Below the pieces are notes generated by a model. That model worked only from the letters and a program-made list of their open reading frames with translations, did not search any database and was not told the origin of the DNA. Below are positions 25,275 to 33,496 of a stretch of 43,287 nucleotides of DNA, in pieces. This DNA comes from Gammaproteobacteria bacterium. Its GTDB lineage: Bacteria; Pseudomonadota; Gammaproteobacteria; Steroidobacterales; JABDKV01. Position 1 is the first letter of the stretch; each line of letters opens with the position of its first letter. The translations under genes were made by a program, and so were the position numbers. The stretch covers positions 1 through 43,287 of the forward strand of contig JAOTXU010000004.1 of the NCBI GenBank assembly GCA_029862165.1, written 5' to 3'.

Positions 25275-26362
25275 GACCCGTTCTCCAGAGAAACCAAACG
25301 CGCATGCGCATAGCGTGCCAGCGTGTCGTCCAGAGTCCCGGCCAGGGTCGCCGTCTCGAAGGACTTCCTGGCGTCGCGTGTCCGACCGTTAGCCTCTTGC
25401 GAGATCGCGAGGCCGACCCACCAGACACCGTTGCCAGGTTCGCGCCCGACTAAAAATTCGTAAACGTCCTGCGCCGATTCATGATCGCCGGCACGCTGGT
25501 GGGCTGCCGCAAGAAGCGCTTCAAACTCGAGATTTGTCTGGTCTGCCGGGCGATGTGTCTCCAGCAAGACCAATGCCTGAGTTATTTGGTCTGCATCGAG
25601 CAATTCGCGCGCCAACACCTGGACCAACGGCAGCGGGTCGGTTGCACTGTCCAGTCCGGAAAGCAAGACTCCACGTGCCGTGCCACCACGGCGGGGTTGC
25701 GCCTTAACTGCTCGGTGTAGCAGCAAATGCGATTCGCTATTGCGCGGATCGATCGTTACCAGCTCCCGAAACTCGCGTTCTGCCTCTGTCGGTCGGCCAC
25801 TGCGCAGGGCCGCCAGTCCTTCGCGACGCAAACGTACTTCTGGCGCAACGACCGACTTGACGTTCACCGCTGCTGCATCAGTAACAGTTTGCGGCGGCGC
25901 TGCCGATGCGGCTACGGTCGCTGTTGTCTTTTTTCTCACTGGGGCCGACGGTTGGTCAAGTGTAGCCGAGTTCGGTTTTGGCTCGGTCCGAACCGCAGCA
26001 ATTTGCGGCGTGGCACTTTGCAATAACTTCAGTGGCGCGGACAACTGATATGAAAGCGCGAGATCTGGCTTTGTCTCAACCGTTTCAGTAGTCGCAGAGA
26101 TTTGCGGCACTACTGCGGGGACAGGCTTTGGCTGCACAAGTACAATTGGCTGGGACGTTATCCTGGTCGCTTCGGTACGCGGCCAAAACAATGCTACTGC
26201 CGCCACGATGATTCCGGCTGACGCGGCGATGTACCACAACCGTTTCGGAGGTACCGAACTGACAGGTCGTGTCGTTCGCACCACACGCAAGCCAGCCAGG
26301 GGTTTTGCATCCGGGGCTTTTCGTTCCTGCAAATCCTTGAGCATTTCATTGACAAGACTCAT
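25271..26362 (-). CDS. mshN: MSHA biogenesis protein MshN (TPR protein)
   Basis: This 363-residue membrane-anchored protein starts MSLVNEMLKDLQERK, typical of MshN, with one transmembrane segment at about 42-60. A Pro/Ala-rich linker follows, then TPR-like repeats (such as LAALRSGRPTEAEREFRELVTIDPRNSESH). It is likely part of the periplasmic assembly complex. The ATG at 26362 has GGAG nine bases upstream and overlaps the mshM stop (ATGA). An upstream in-frame start 20 codons earlier, inside mshM, is discounted. Confidence 0.87.
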   Translation of the reverse strand: MSLVNEMLKDLQERKAPDAKPLAGLRVVRTTRPVSSVPPKRLWYIAASAGIIVAAVALFWPRTEATRITSQPIVLVQPKPVPAVVPQISATTETVETKPDLALSYQLSAPLKLLQSATPQIAAVRTEPKPNSATLDQPSAPVRKKTTATVAASAAPPQTVTDAAAVNVKSVVAPEVRLRREGLAALRSGRPTEAEREFRELVTIDPRNSESHLLLHRAVKAQPRRGGTARGVLLSGLDSATDPLPLVQVLARELLDADQITQALVLLETHRPADQTNLEFEALLAAAHQRAGDHESAQDVYEFLVGREPGNGVWWVGLAISQEANGRTRDARKSFETATLAGTLDDTLARYAHARLVSLENGS

Positions 26363-27249
26363 ACCGCGGATCTCCGCGTGCCCGGAAACGACCGGGCCAA
26401 CCAGCGTGCCATGCGCGTCCAACCCTTATCCGGTTGACCCAAAACATGGGCGCTGTCAACGATAGCTCGACGCATGTGTGCCATGTTGACGCCATATTCA
26501 CCACGCCCAAATGCGACCATCAACGCCTTGTGACACAGCATGTTGATGAGTCGCGGAGTTCCACCACTTGCGTCGTAGACCGCGTTGATCGCCGCGGGAG
26601 CAAACAGCGGATCCGTCTTTCCGCCTGCCACGCTTGCCCGGTGTGCAACATAGATTGCGGTAGCCTGACGATCCAGTGGCTCAAGCGTGCAGCGAAAACC
26701 AATGCGTTGTCGCAGTTGCCGCAGCGACGGCTGAGCCAGTCGTCTGTCCAGTTCCGGCTGACCAAACAGTATGACCTGAAGTAGTTTGAATTTTTCCGTT
26801 TCCAGGTTCGTTAAAAGACGAACCGCTTCGAGCGTCTGCGGCGCCAATTGGTGGGCTTCGTCCAATAGCAAGACAACTTTGCGTCCTGCGTTTGCCTCTT
26901 CGATCAGACGCTGCTGGATCCTGCCCATCAGTTGATCCTGTGTGCAATCGTTGTCCAGTGAGATCCCCAACTCTTCCCCTAGCGCGAGGCGTAAAGTTCG
27001 TGGCGAAAGCTGCGGATCAGGGATGTAGGCCGTCGTGAAATCTTCACCGAGCTCGCGCAGCAGCAGGCGGCACAATAAGGTTTTTCCCAGCCCGACCTCT
27101 GCAGTAATGGCTATAAATCCCTCGCCCGAACGCAACGCGACTTGCAACACATTGAGCACATCGCTGTGACAACTGTTGCCAAAAAAGTATTCCGTATCCG
27201 GAGTTAGAGAGAAGGGATACTCACGAAAACCAAAATGTTGCAGATACAC
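26359..27249 (-). CDS. mshM: MSHA biogenesis ATPase MshM (ExeA-like)
   Basis: This 296-residue AAA+ ATPase of the ExeA/GspA type has Walker A AEVGLGKT (50-57) and Walker B VVLLLDEAHQL near 125. The N-terminus MYLQHFGFREYPFSLTPD is a typical family start. ExeA-type proteins help secretins assemble, and MshM is expected to do the same for MshL. It starts 13 bases after the mshL stop and overlaps mshN by four bases. Confidence 0.92.
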   Translation of the reverse strand: MYLQHFGFREYPFSLTPDTEYFFGNSCHSDVLNVLQVALRSGEGFIAITAEVGLGKTLLCRLLLRELGEDFTTAYIPDPQLSPRTLRLALGEELGISLDNDCTQDQLMGRIQQRLIEEANAGRKVVLLLDEAHQLAPQTLEAVRLLTNLETEKFKLLQVILFGQPELDRRLAQPSLRQLRQRIGFRCTLEPLDRQATAIYVAHRASVAGGKTDPLFAPAAINAVYDASGGTPRLINMLCHKALMVAFGRGEYGVNMAHMRRAIVDSAHVLGQPDKGWTRMARWLARSFPGTRRSAV

Positions 27250-27262
27250 CGGCGCGTCCTAT

Positions 27263-28960
27263 TCAGTAGCCGCGGATGCGCTCCAACGAATCTTGCGCGG
27301 TCTGTGTCCAGGTTTCGTCGCTCTCGACAACCATTGGACGCAACAAGATAACCAACTCCGTTTTCTTGGCGACGACACGTTTGCTTCGAAACAGACCTCC
27401 GACACCCGGCAGGCGGCCTAACCCGGGCGCGCCAAAGCTCTCGTTGCGGCTGATGTTACGCATCAGTCCGCCGATCACGACAATTTGACCACTGCGCGCC
27501 CTCACTATGCTGTCGGATTCGCGAATCTGACTGAATGCCAACGGCAAACGATCTGTCTCACCGGAAACGGTCAGGTCCTTACGCTGATCGCTGACGTCGC
27601 TTACCGTGGGATGTATATGTAGCGTGACCTGCCCGTCCTCGCTAATCTGGGGTGTGACATCCAGCGCGATTCCTGAGAAAAACGGCGTCAGTTCGACATC
27701 ACGGCTGGTAGCTGATGCGGTACCGGTCACAGTGTTACTGGATATGTCAGTTACGAAGAACTCGTCCGTCCCCGCCTTGATCACGGCCTTCTGGTTATTC
27801 AGGGTCGCGACGCGGGGACTGGATAACACGCGTGTATCGCCCTGCACTTCCAACAAATCGATAAACGCATTGAAATCTCCCAGGTCGAATGCCAACGCAA
27901 AAGGACCGCCCAGCGTATTGGTATCTGCGCCCAGCGTCGTGACCCCTGGTGCAACCGTTATGGGATTTGTCGTGAGATCTTCTAGTTCCGTCAGAAATGG
28001 CTGATCCGGTGTCACTTGACCAAAGAAATAGTTATCGCCTGACGCTGTCTGGGCGACCGCCGCCCAATTAATTCCCGCCTGAAAAGAGTCAGCTAGTTCC
28101 ACCTCGAGAATCTTGGCTTCCAATATGACCTGACGATGAGCAGTCGCCTGAATCTTTTGCAAGAACGCATTAACCGAATGCAATTCGTCGGACATAGCGC
28201 GCACAACAACCACGCCACTTTGCGCGTTGATCACAACACGTCTGCCCTCGCCGGGACCCACAATCGCTATCAGCGCCTGCTGCAGTTCACCCCAAAAGTC
28301 TGTCTGGTACACAGTATCGATGTGGCTGCCGGTGAGCTGACTCGAGCCGGAACGATCGCCGCCAGAGCTATTCCCGTTTCCGTTGGCCGCGACGTTTGAC
28401 TCGCTTTGGTCGTTGGAATGACTAAGTTGTCCTGAACTCACGCGCGTCCGCGAAAACCCACTGCGGTGCAGATTCAGATAATCAACCTGAAATATCCTCG
28501 TGCTTAACGTAGGTGGCAACACGATCCACCCGCTCTCAGTGGGTTTAAAATCGAAGCCATACACTGCGCGAACTGTCTCAAGCACCTCAGCGACGGTCGT
28601 GCCCTTCATCGCTAGCGAAATCTTGCCGCGAATTTGTGGGTGCACGACAATGTTGTAATCCGTACCGTCAACCAGGCTGAGGAAAAACGCGCGCGCCGAC
28701 GTATCTTTCACATTGACGTCAAAATGGGGTTCCGGTGCCGCATTTGCATGCACCGGAGCAGCCGGTGGCAATAATGCGTCGGTCACGACACGGGGCGGTT
28801 GATGAACAGGCGTTTCAGCGCTGTCGCCGACTTCCGCCAGGGATCGTTCAATCGCCTCCGCAGCGCTATCACCCCTTTCCGGAACGGTTGTGCAGCCGCC
28901 TGCTAAAAGTAGCGATATGAGTAAAATCGTATGCCAGCGCATTCGCGGACTCCCGTTCAT
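27263..28960 (-). CDS. mshL: MSHA outer-membrane secretin MshL
   Basis: This 565-residue secretin forms the outer-membrane channel through which the pilus passes. A lipoprotein-like signal ends LLLAGGC near residue 23. N-terminal STN and secretin N-domains follow (FDVNVKDTSARAFFLSLVDG). A Ser/Asn/Gly-rich insert at about 180-210 is a common secretin linker. The C-terminal gate carries QVILEAKILEVEL and IVVIGGLMRN...GLGRLPGVGGLF. The ATG overlaps the mshK stop by four bases. Confidence 0.93.
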   Translation of the reverse strand: MNGSPRMRWHTILLISLLLAGGCTTVPERGDSAAEAIERSLAEVGDSAETPVHQPPRVVTDALLPPAAPVHANAAPEPHFDVNVKDTSARAFFLSLVDGTDYNIVVHPQIRGKISLAMKGTTVAEVLETVRAVYGFDFKPTESGWIVLPPTLSTRIFQVDYLNLHRSGFSRTRVSSGQLSHSNDQSESNVAANGNGNSSGGDRSGSSQLTGSHIDTVYQTDFWGELQQALIAIVGPGEGRRVVINAQSGVVVVRAMSDELHSVNAFLQKIQATAHRQVILEAKILEVELADSFQAGINWAAVAQTASGDNYFFGQVTPDQPFLTELEDLTTNPITVAPGVTTLGADTNTLGGPFALAFDLGDFNAFIDLLEVQGDTRVLSSPRVATLNNQKAVIKAGTDEFFVTDISSNTVTGTASATSRDVELTPFFSGIALDVTPQISEDGQVTLHIHPTVSDVSDQRKDLTVSGETDRLPLAFSQIRESDSIVRARSGQIVVIGGLMRNISRNESFGAPGLGRLPGVGGLFRSKRVVAKKTELVILLRPMVVESDETWTQTAQDSLERIRGY

Positions 28961-29274
28961 TTTGTTCCCTTCGCGGAGTGCAGTTCGAGTTTCAGGATTT
29001 CACCATCAACTTCCAGCACAACGTGACCACGGTTTATTTGTCGTACTAACGCACCGCCCACGCGTTCGTTTTCGGAAACCGGTTGCCCGTTTACCACCGC
29101 GACGCGACGTTCCGCCGAGTACACAATGGCGCTCAAGGCAAAACCCTTTCCGCCAAAACTTTGTTCGACCGGTGTCTTGTGCTTGTACGGACGCATTGGA
29201 TCATGCAGCACTTCGGCGCTTGCACTCGCCACGAGTGCTATCCAGATAATTGCGCTACCGGCAATTTCAAACAC
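28957..29274 (-). CDS. mshK: MSHA biogenesis protein MshK
   Basis: This 105-residue periplasmic protein has a signal peptide (residues 1 to about 20, ending ASASA) followed by LHDPMRPY and a short beta domain with VYSAERRVAVVNGQPV. It resembles PilP/GspC-like secretin partners, and mshK is the expected gene in this slot. It begins with a GTG that overlaps the mshJ stop by eight bases and ends overlapping the mshL ATG by four. Confidence 0.83.
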   Translation of the reverse strand: MFEIAGSAIIWIALVASASAEVLHDPMRPYKHKTPVEQSFGGKGFALSAIVYSAERRVAVVNGQPVSENERVGGALVRQINRGHVVLEVDGEILKLELHSAKGTK

Positions 29275-29905
29275 CGATCCAATCCTCGTGCAAACTCAAA
29301 GTTGCTACCTCGATGCGAATCCGGTTCATCGGATAATCGTCAGCATCAATCTCGAGTACTTGCCAGTAGAGTCGCCACGGTAGTGCTTCCAGATCTTCGA
29401 GATATGCCAGTACCGCCAGATACGGGCCTTGCAGCTCCATCTCCAGTCCGTGACGATAAAGGCGGTTTTGCCCGGGCGAATCTTGGGGCAATAAATCTTC
29501 TGCGCCGATGTTATGCAGTCTGGTTAATCGCAAACTGCTGCGTCTTTCCAGAACACGCTCCAACAAACGTGCCATTTCAACAGGACTGATCAATCCTGCC
29601 GCATAGTTCTGAATCATCCCGTCGACAGTTGCGGTCCGCGTCCGCAGGTCGTCCAGTCTGGCTTGCATGCTGTCAGTGCCGTCGCCGGGCAACTGCTGAG
29701 TCATTCTGGCTTCCACATCGGCGATCTGAGTGCGTATATTGTTCAGTTCAGCTCGCATGCGCTCGTGACGCGCCATGGCTTGTTCACCGGCCAGCACATA
29801 CCAGGACAACACGATCACAACGACGCCTGCGGTCAGAACAATCACACGCTCACGCACAGTGAGGCCGTCGATGCGATCGCGTAGCCTGTCAAACTGATCG
29901 CGCAT
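29267..29905 (-). CDS. mshJ: MSHA biogenesis protein MshJ (PilO-like)
   Basis: This 212-residue bitopic inner-membrane protein has one helix at about 21-39, a coiled coil over roughly 42-80, and a periplasmic alpha/beta domain. That layout matches PilO/GspM and MshJ. It is thought to form the alignment complex with the PilN-like protein and MshK. It starts two bases after the upstream stop and overlaps mshK by eight bases. Confidence 0.85.
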   Translation of the reverse strand: MRDQFDRLRDRIDGLTVRERVIVLTAGVVVIVLSWYVLAGEQAMARHERMRAELNNIRTQIADVEARMTQQLPGDGTDSMQARLDDLRTRTATVDGMIQNYAAGLISPVEMARLLERVLERRSSLRLTRLHNIGAEDLLPQDSPGQNRLYRHGLEMELQGPYLAVLAYLEDLEALPWRLYWQVLEIDADDYPMNRIRIEVATLSLHEDWIGV

Positions 29906-29907
29906 GT

Positions 29908-30528
29908 CTATTCCTTTACCAGACGAACAACGTCGGCATCGTCACGCCGGTTCATTGAAAACCGAATTGCTTCGCCCTCTTCTTCCGGCCTTTGGATCTC
30001 GAAAATGTCGAATCGTTGGCCAGCCAACGCGGTTTCTTCTGAGAGTTGTCTCAGATACAACGGCACGGCCTCCGGACTGAGCGCCCTGCCCTCCAAGGTG
30101 GTACGTGAACCCGGAGAGGTCACGCGCACCCGAGTGAGCCAAACACCACTGGCCTCCTGTCTGGCAAGAGAGCGCAACTGATCGGAAAACCCGTCGATAT
30201 CACCGGCTGTGTTGCCACTGACCAGCCCGAGAATGGTTTCACGCAGATCGAGCTCCCGTAGGGCTTCGTTGAGTCGTGCTTCCAGCTCGCTATCACCGCC
30301 AGCGACCCGCGATGCCGTCATTGCATTCAGCCTTTCTTCGGCACCAACCAGATCGAGCTGAACCCGCTGCGTCTTATTAATCGTCGCAGTATTACGTTGT
30401 GCGAGCCAAACCTGGTATGCAGTTGCTATAAGTAAAGTTGCCGCCCAAATAAGAAAAATGTTTTTGGAATTGAATGTGCCACCATCGCGCCGAGCGACAG
30501 GCTGAAAGAGATTGATATTCTGCTTCAC
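29908..30528 (-). CDS. PilN-like MSHA biogenesis protein
   Basis: This 206-residue protein begins VKQNINLFQPVARRDGG, a typical PilN-like cytoplasmic tail (the INLF motif), with one membrane helix at about 24-41, a coiled coil at about 48-90 and a C-terminal ferredoxin-like domain. PilN tails bind the PilM-like protein, here MshI. The GTG at 30528 overlaps the mshI stop by four bases (GTGA); a longer frame inside mshI is rejected. In some genomes the gene in this slot is called mshI2. Confidence 0.83.
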   Translation of the reverse strand: MKQNINLFQPVARRDGGTFNSKNIFLIWAATLLIATAYQVWLAQRNTATINKTQRVQLDLVGAEERLNAMTASRVAGGDSELEARLNEALRELDLRETILGLVSGNTAGDIDGFSDQLRSLARQEASGVWLTRVRVTSPGSRTTLEGRALSPEAVPLYLRQLSEETALAGQRFDIFEIQRPEEEGEAIRFSMNRRDDADVVRLVKE

Positions 30529-31454
30529 GCAGCTAACTCGACGATGTCCGGACCACGCAACGCGGCGCCGATTGCAAGCAGGCAATCCGATTGTTCCTGT
30601 GGTGTCAGTTGATCCGGCGTTTCCAGAATTTCATTTAGATCGAGTAAGGACACATTTACAGCGAGTTCCTCGGCTAACGCAGCACAATGTGAAATACCGT
30701 CGGCCGATGGTGCCAGTACAACATCACGGATCGGTCGCTGATCGTAATGACTCTCGAAATAATCGAGCGAGCGCTGCAGCTCCAGGGCGACTCCCGACAT
30801 GGCTTCGCCTGATAAGGCTGCATCATCAATACCGGACGGGATTTCCATCTGGCGGATCACGTAAAGGATCTTGTCGCGTGTCACCGTCAGCAAACCCTGA
30901 TGCCCGCGGATCAATAGAAATGCGATGCCAAAGCGATCCTGCTCTAACTGGGTCGCGATGTTACGCATGCACAGTTCCGCAATGTCAATTGACTCAAGTG
31001 GCACGCCACAACCCCTGATCTGATGGGCCAGTTGTTTAACGGACTCGGACTGTGACGCGACGGCGTAAACCATATTGCGACTACCGCGTGCTTGTGGTGG
31101 AACGTCGAATATATCGACGACACTGTCATCCACTTCGGTGGTCATGAATTCACGTATCTTCCAACGCACTGCAGCCGCTATCTCCGCGTCCGGCACATTG
31201 GGCCGATCCACCAGCAGCAACTGATAGGTCCCGTCAGAGGCCACAGCGTTGAGTGGCTCATGGTGCTCGCCTAGTAACGCGCTGAGCCCGGAGTGCCAGT
31301 CGCCGTCGGCCGGTGCAGCGCAGGTGCCCCGGTGACGGAGCCGCAGACGGCTACCCAGGCGCTCAATGACCGCCACCGAGCCACCACGCAGCGGATCGAG
31401 CGCGATGCCGATGCGGGAATCTCGTGATGCACGCTTGGAGAATGGCCAGATCAA
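30525..31454 (-). CDS. mshI: MSHA biogenesis protein MshI (PilM-like)
   Basis: This 309-residue cytoplasmic protein is PilM-like and actin-fold-related, and is expected to bind the PilN-like tail. It begins IWPFSKRASRDSRIGIALDP after a TTG start; upstream in the same frame there is no ATG or GTG before a stop at about 31482-31484. A weak AGGCGG lies eight bases before the TTG. It is the first gene of the MSHA operon. The 230-base gap to the divergent alsS holds no gene, and mshH, found before mshI in Vibrio, is absent. Confidence 0.83.
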   Translation of the reverse strand: MIWPFSKRASRDSRIGIALDPLRGGSVAVIERLGSRLRLRHRGTCAAPADGDWHSGLSALLGEHHEPLNAVASDGTYQLLLVDRPNVPDAEIAAAVRWKIREFMTTEVDDSVVDIFDVPPQARGSRNMVYAVASQSESVKQLAHQIRGCGVPLESIDIAELCMRNIATQLEQDRFGIAFLLIRGHQGLLTVTRDKILYVIRQMEIPSGIDDAALSGEAMSGVALELQRSLDYFESHYDQRPIRDVVLAPSADGISHCAALAEELAVNVSLLDLNEILETPDQLTPQEQSDCLLAIGAALRGPDIVELAA

Positions 31455-31684
31455 TCCCGTTACCGCCTGTTTTTCAAAGGATTACAGCATTACTCGTGTA
31501 CTCGAGGCCGACCGCACCAACGCGGGCGTGGGTCGCCTCAATCCTCTATAACGGACAATTTCACCAAGAATTTAACAATGATCGGATTGATCGGGACGCT
31601 GAAACCCCCATTTTTTGCAGCGGGCGGGCCTGCCAGCGACTACACTGCTGTTCTTGGGGTTTATTTTACGTCGAAGGAGTGGAT

Positions 31685-33337
31685 ATGAAGGCTTCTGATC
31701 TATTCGTACGCTGCCTGGAAGAAGAAGGAGTGGAATACATCTTTGGTGTGCCAGGTGAGGAAAACGCCGACTTCATGATGTCACTGGAGAAATCGGACAA
31801 GGTCAAGTTTGTCCTGGTTCGACATGAGCAAGGCGCAGCCTTCATGGCTGAAATTTACGGCCGCGTCACCGGTAATCCTGCAGGGTGCCTGGGTACCCTG
31901 GGTCCTGGTGCAACCAATCTGATTACCGGCGTCGCAGACTCCAATATGGACCGCGCGCCGATGCTCGTGCTCACCGGTCAGGGTTCCACCGACCGCTTGC
32001 ACAAAGAGTCGCATCAGATCATGAATGTCGTTGAAATGTTCAGGCCCGTTACTAAGTGGGCCACAACCATTTATCATGCCGATTCCATACCGGAAATCGT
32101 GCGTAAATCAGTACGCCTGGCAAGAACAGAAAAACCGGGCGCGATACACATCGAACTACCTGAAGACGTAGCCAAGCACGACACTACGGCGGCGCCAATG
32201 AAGCCAAAACGATTCCGGCGCTCCGTCGCCGACGACAAAATTGTCGATAAGGCCTTCGAGTCTATTCGCAAGGCGAAACGACCGATCATTATTGCCGGCA
32301 ATGGCACCATTCGCAGACGCGCGTCGCAACAACTACGCAAACTTTGCGAAAAATCAGGTATCGGTGTCATCTCAACCATGATGGCCAAAGGCTGCGTCGA
32401 TATGGATGCCGATTACTGTCTCTACACGATCGGCCTGGGATCCAAGGATCGCGTGGTACTGGCCGTCGAAGACGCTGATCTGGTGATTACACTCGGTTTC
32501 GATATGGTCGAATATCATCCTCGGCTTTGGAATCCGAATGGTGACAAACATATTATTCATGCTGATTTTCTGCCAGCCGAAATTGACCAGAACTATCACC
32601 CCGATGTGGAACTGATCGGCGACCTGGCACACACACTGTGGATGCTAAACGAACGCTTTGATCGCGATGGCGTGCCAAAATATGACCTCGACCAACAACG
32701 CAAGATTCGTACCGAAATGGCCGCGGATTTTGCCGAACATGCCAATGACGACACGACCGACGCCATTCGTCCGCAAAAAGCCTTGTGGGATGCACGTCAG
32801 GCATTGGACAAAAATGGTTTGCTCTTGTCTGATGTCGGTGCACACAAAATGTGGATTGCCCGCCATTTTCAATGCCACGAGCCTAATACGTGCCTCATTC
32901 CAAACGGCTTTTGTTCGATGGGTTTCGCACTGCCCGGCGCAATTGCCGCCAGTCTGGTCGACCCGGACAGAGAAGTACTCGGCATCAGTGGGGACGGCGG
33001 ATTCCTGATGAATGTCCAGGAAATGGAAACCGCAAAACGCCTGGGCAGCAATATTGTCATGATGGTGTGGGAAGACAAGCGTTATGGTCTCATTGCCTGG
33101 AAACAAACCAATGAATTCGGCAAACACACCGATTTGGACTTTGATAATCCGGACTGGATGCAACTCGCCTCGGCTTTTGGCTGGCACGGTCACCAAGTCA
33201 ATCGCAGTGTTGAACTCGAAGGCACGTTGCGCAAGGCCCTGAAAGAAAAAGGCCCCAGCCTGGTCGTAATCCCGATCGATTATCGGGAAAACCAGATACT
33301 GACCAAGAAATTGGGAGAAATCACCGCGAGCATCTAA
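31685..33337 (+). CDS. Acetolactate synthase large-subunit-like TPP enzyme (AlsS type)
   Basis: This 550-residue thiamine-diphosphate enzyme is predicted to join two pyruvates to acetolactate. The catalytic Glu is E48 in VRHEQGAAFMAEIYGR. The TPP motif begins ISGDGGFLMN and ends in VWEDKRYG, where many AHAS enzymes have NN. No small regulatory subunit gene follows, which fits the catabolic AlsS-type branch. The ATG at 31685 has AGGAG just upstream; a frame extending 87 codons further shows no homology and is rejected. A strong terminator follows at 33385, so the gene is monocistronic. Confidence 0.85.
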   Translation: MKASDLFVRCLEEEGVEYIFGVPGEENADFMMSLEKSDKVKFVLVRHEQGAAFMAEIYGRVTGNPAGCLGTLGPGATNLITGVADSNMDRAPMLVLTGQGSTDRLHKESHQIMNVVEMFRPVTKWATTIYHADSIPEIVRKSVRLARTEKPGAIHIELPEDVAKHDTTAAPMKPKRFRRSVADDKIVDKAFESIRKAKRPIIIAGNGTIRRRASQQLRKLCEKSGIGVISTMMAKGCVDMDADYCLYTIGLGSKDRVVLAVEDADLVITLGFDMVEYHPRLWNPNGDKHIIHADFLPAEIDQNYHPDVELIGDLAHTLWMLNERFDRDGVPKYDLDQQRKIRTEMAADFAEHANDDTTDAIRPQKALWDARQALDKNGLLLSDVGAHKMWIARHFQCHEPNTCLIPNGFCSMGFALPGAIAASLVDPDREVLGISGDGGFLMNVQEMETAKRLGSNIVMMVWEDKRYGLIAWKQTNEFGKHTDLDFDNPDWMQLASAFGWHGHQVNRSVELEGTLRKALKEKGPSLVVIPIDYRENQILTKKLGEITASI

Positions 33338-33384
33338 ACACGGGCCTCATCTCTGCTGCTCGTCGACGCTGTTCGATTTCAATG

Positions 33385-33418
33385 AACAAGGCCCGCGCAC
33401 CACTGCGCGGGCCTTGTT
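33385..33418 (+). terminator. Rho-independent terminator after the acetolactate synthase gene
   Basis: AACAAGGCCCGCGC (33385-33398) pairs perfectly over 14 bases with GCGCGGGCCTTGTT (33405-33418), with a six-base loop. The run after the hairpin (TGTGATTATTT) is only moderately T-rich. The A-rich 5' side could let it act for the opposite strand too. Confidence 0.88.
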
Positions 33419-33496
33419 TGTGATTATTTCTGGTGCATTCGCGCCGTCTGGCGCCATAGGTGCAACCGGTCGTTTTTCCGGTCCCTCGGAGGATGC

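Noticed and set aside
31424..31684. N-terminal extension of the acetolactate synthase frame
   Set aside because: The extra 87 codons have no homology-like pattern, and AGGAG precedes the ATG at 31685, where conserved residues begin.
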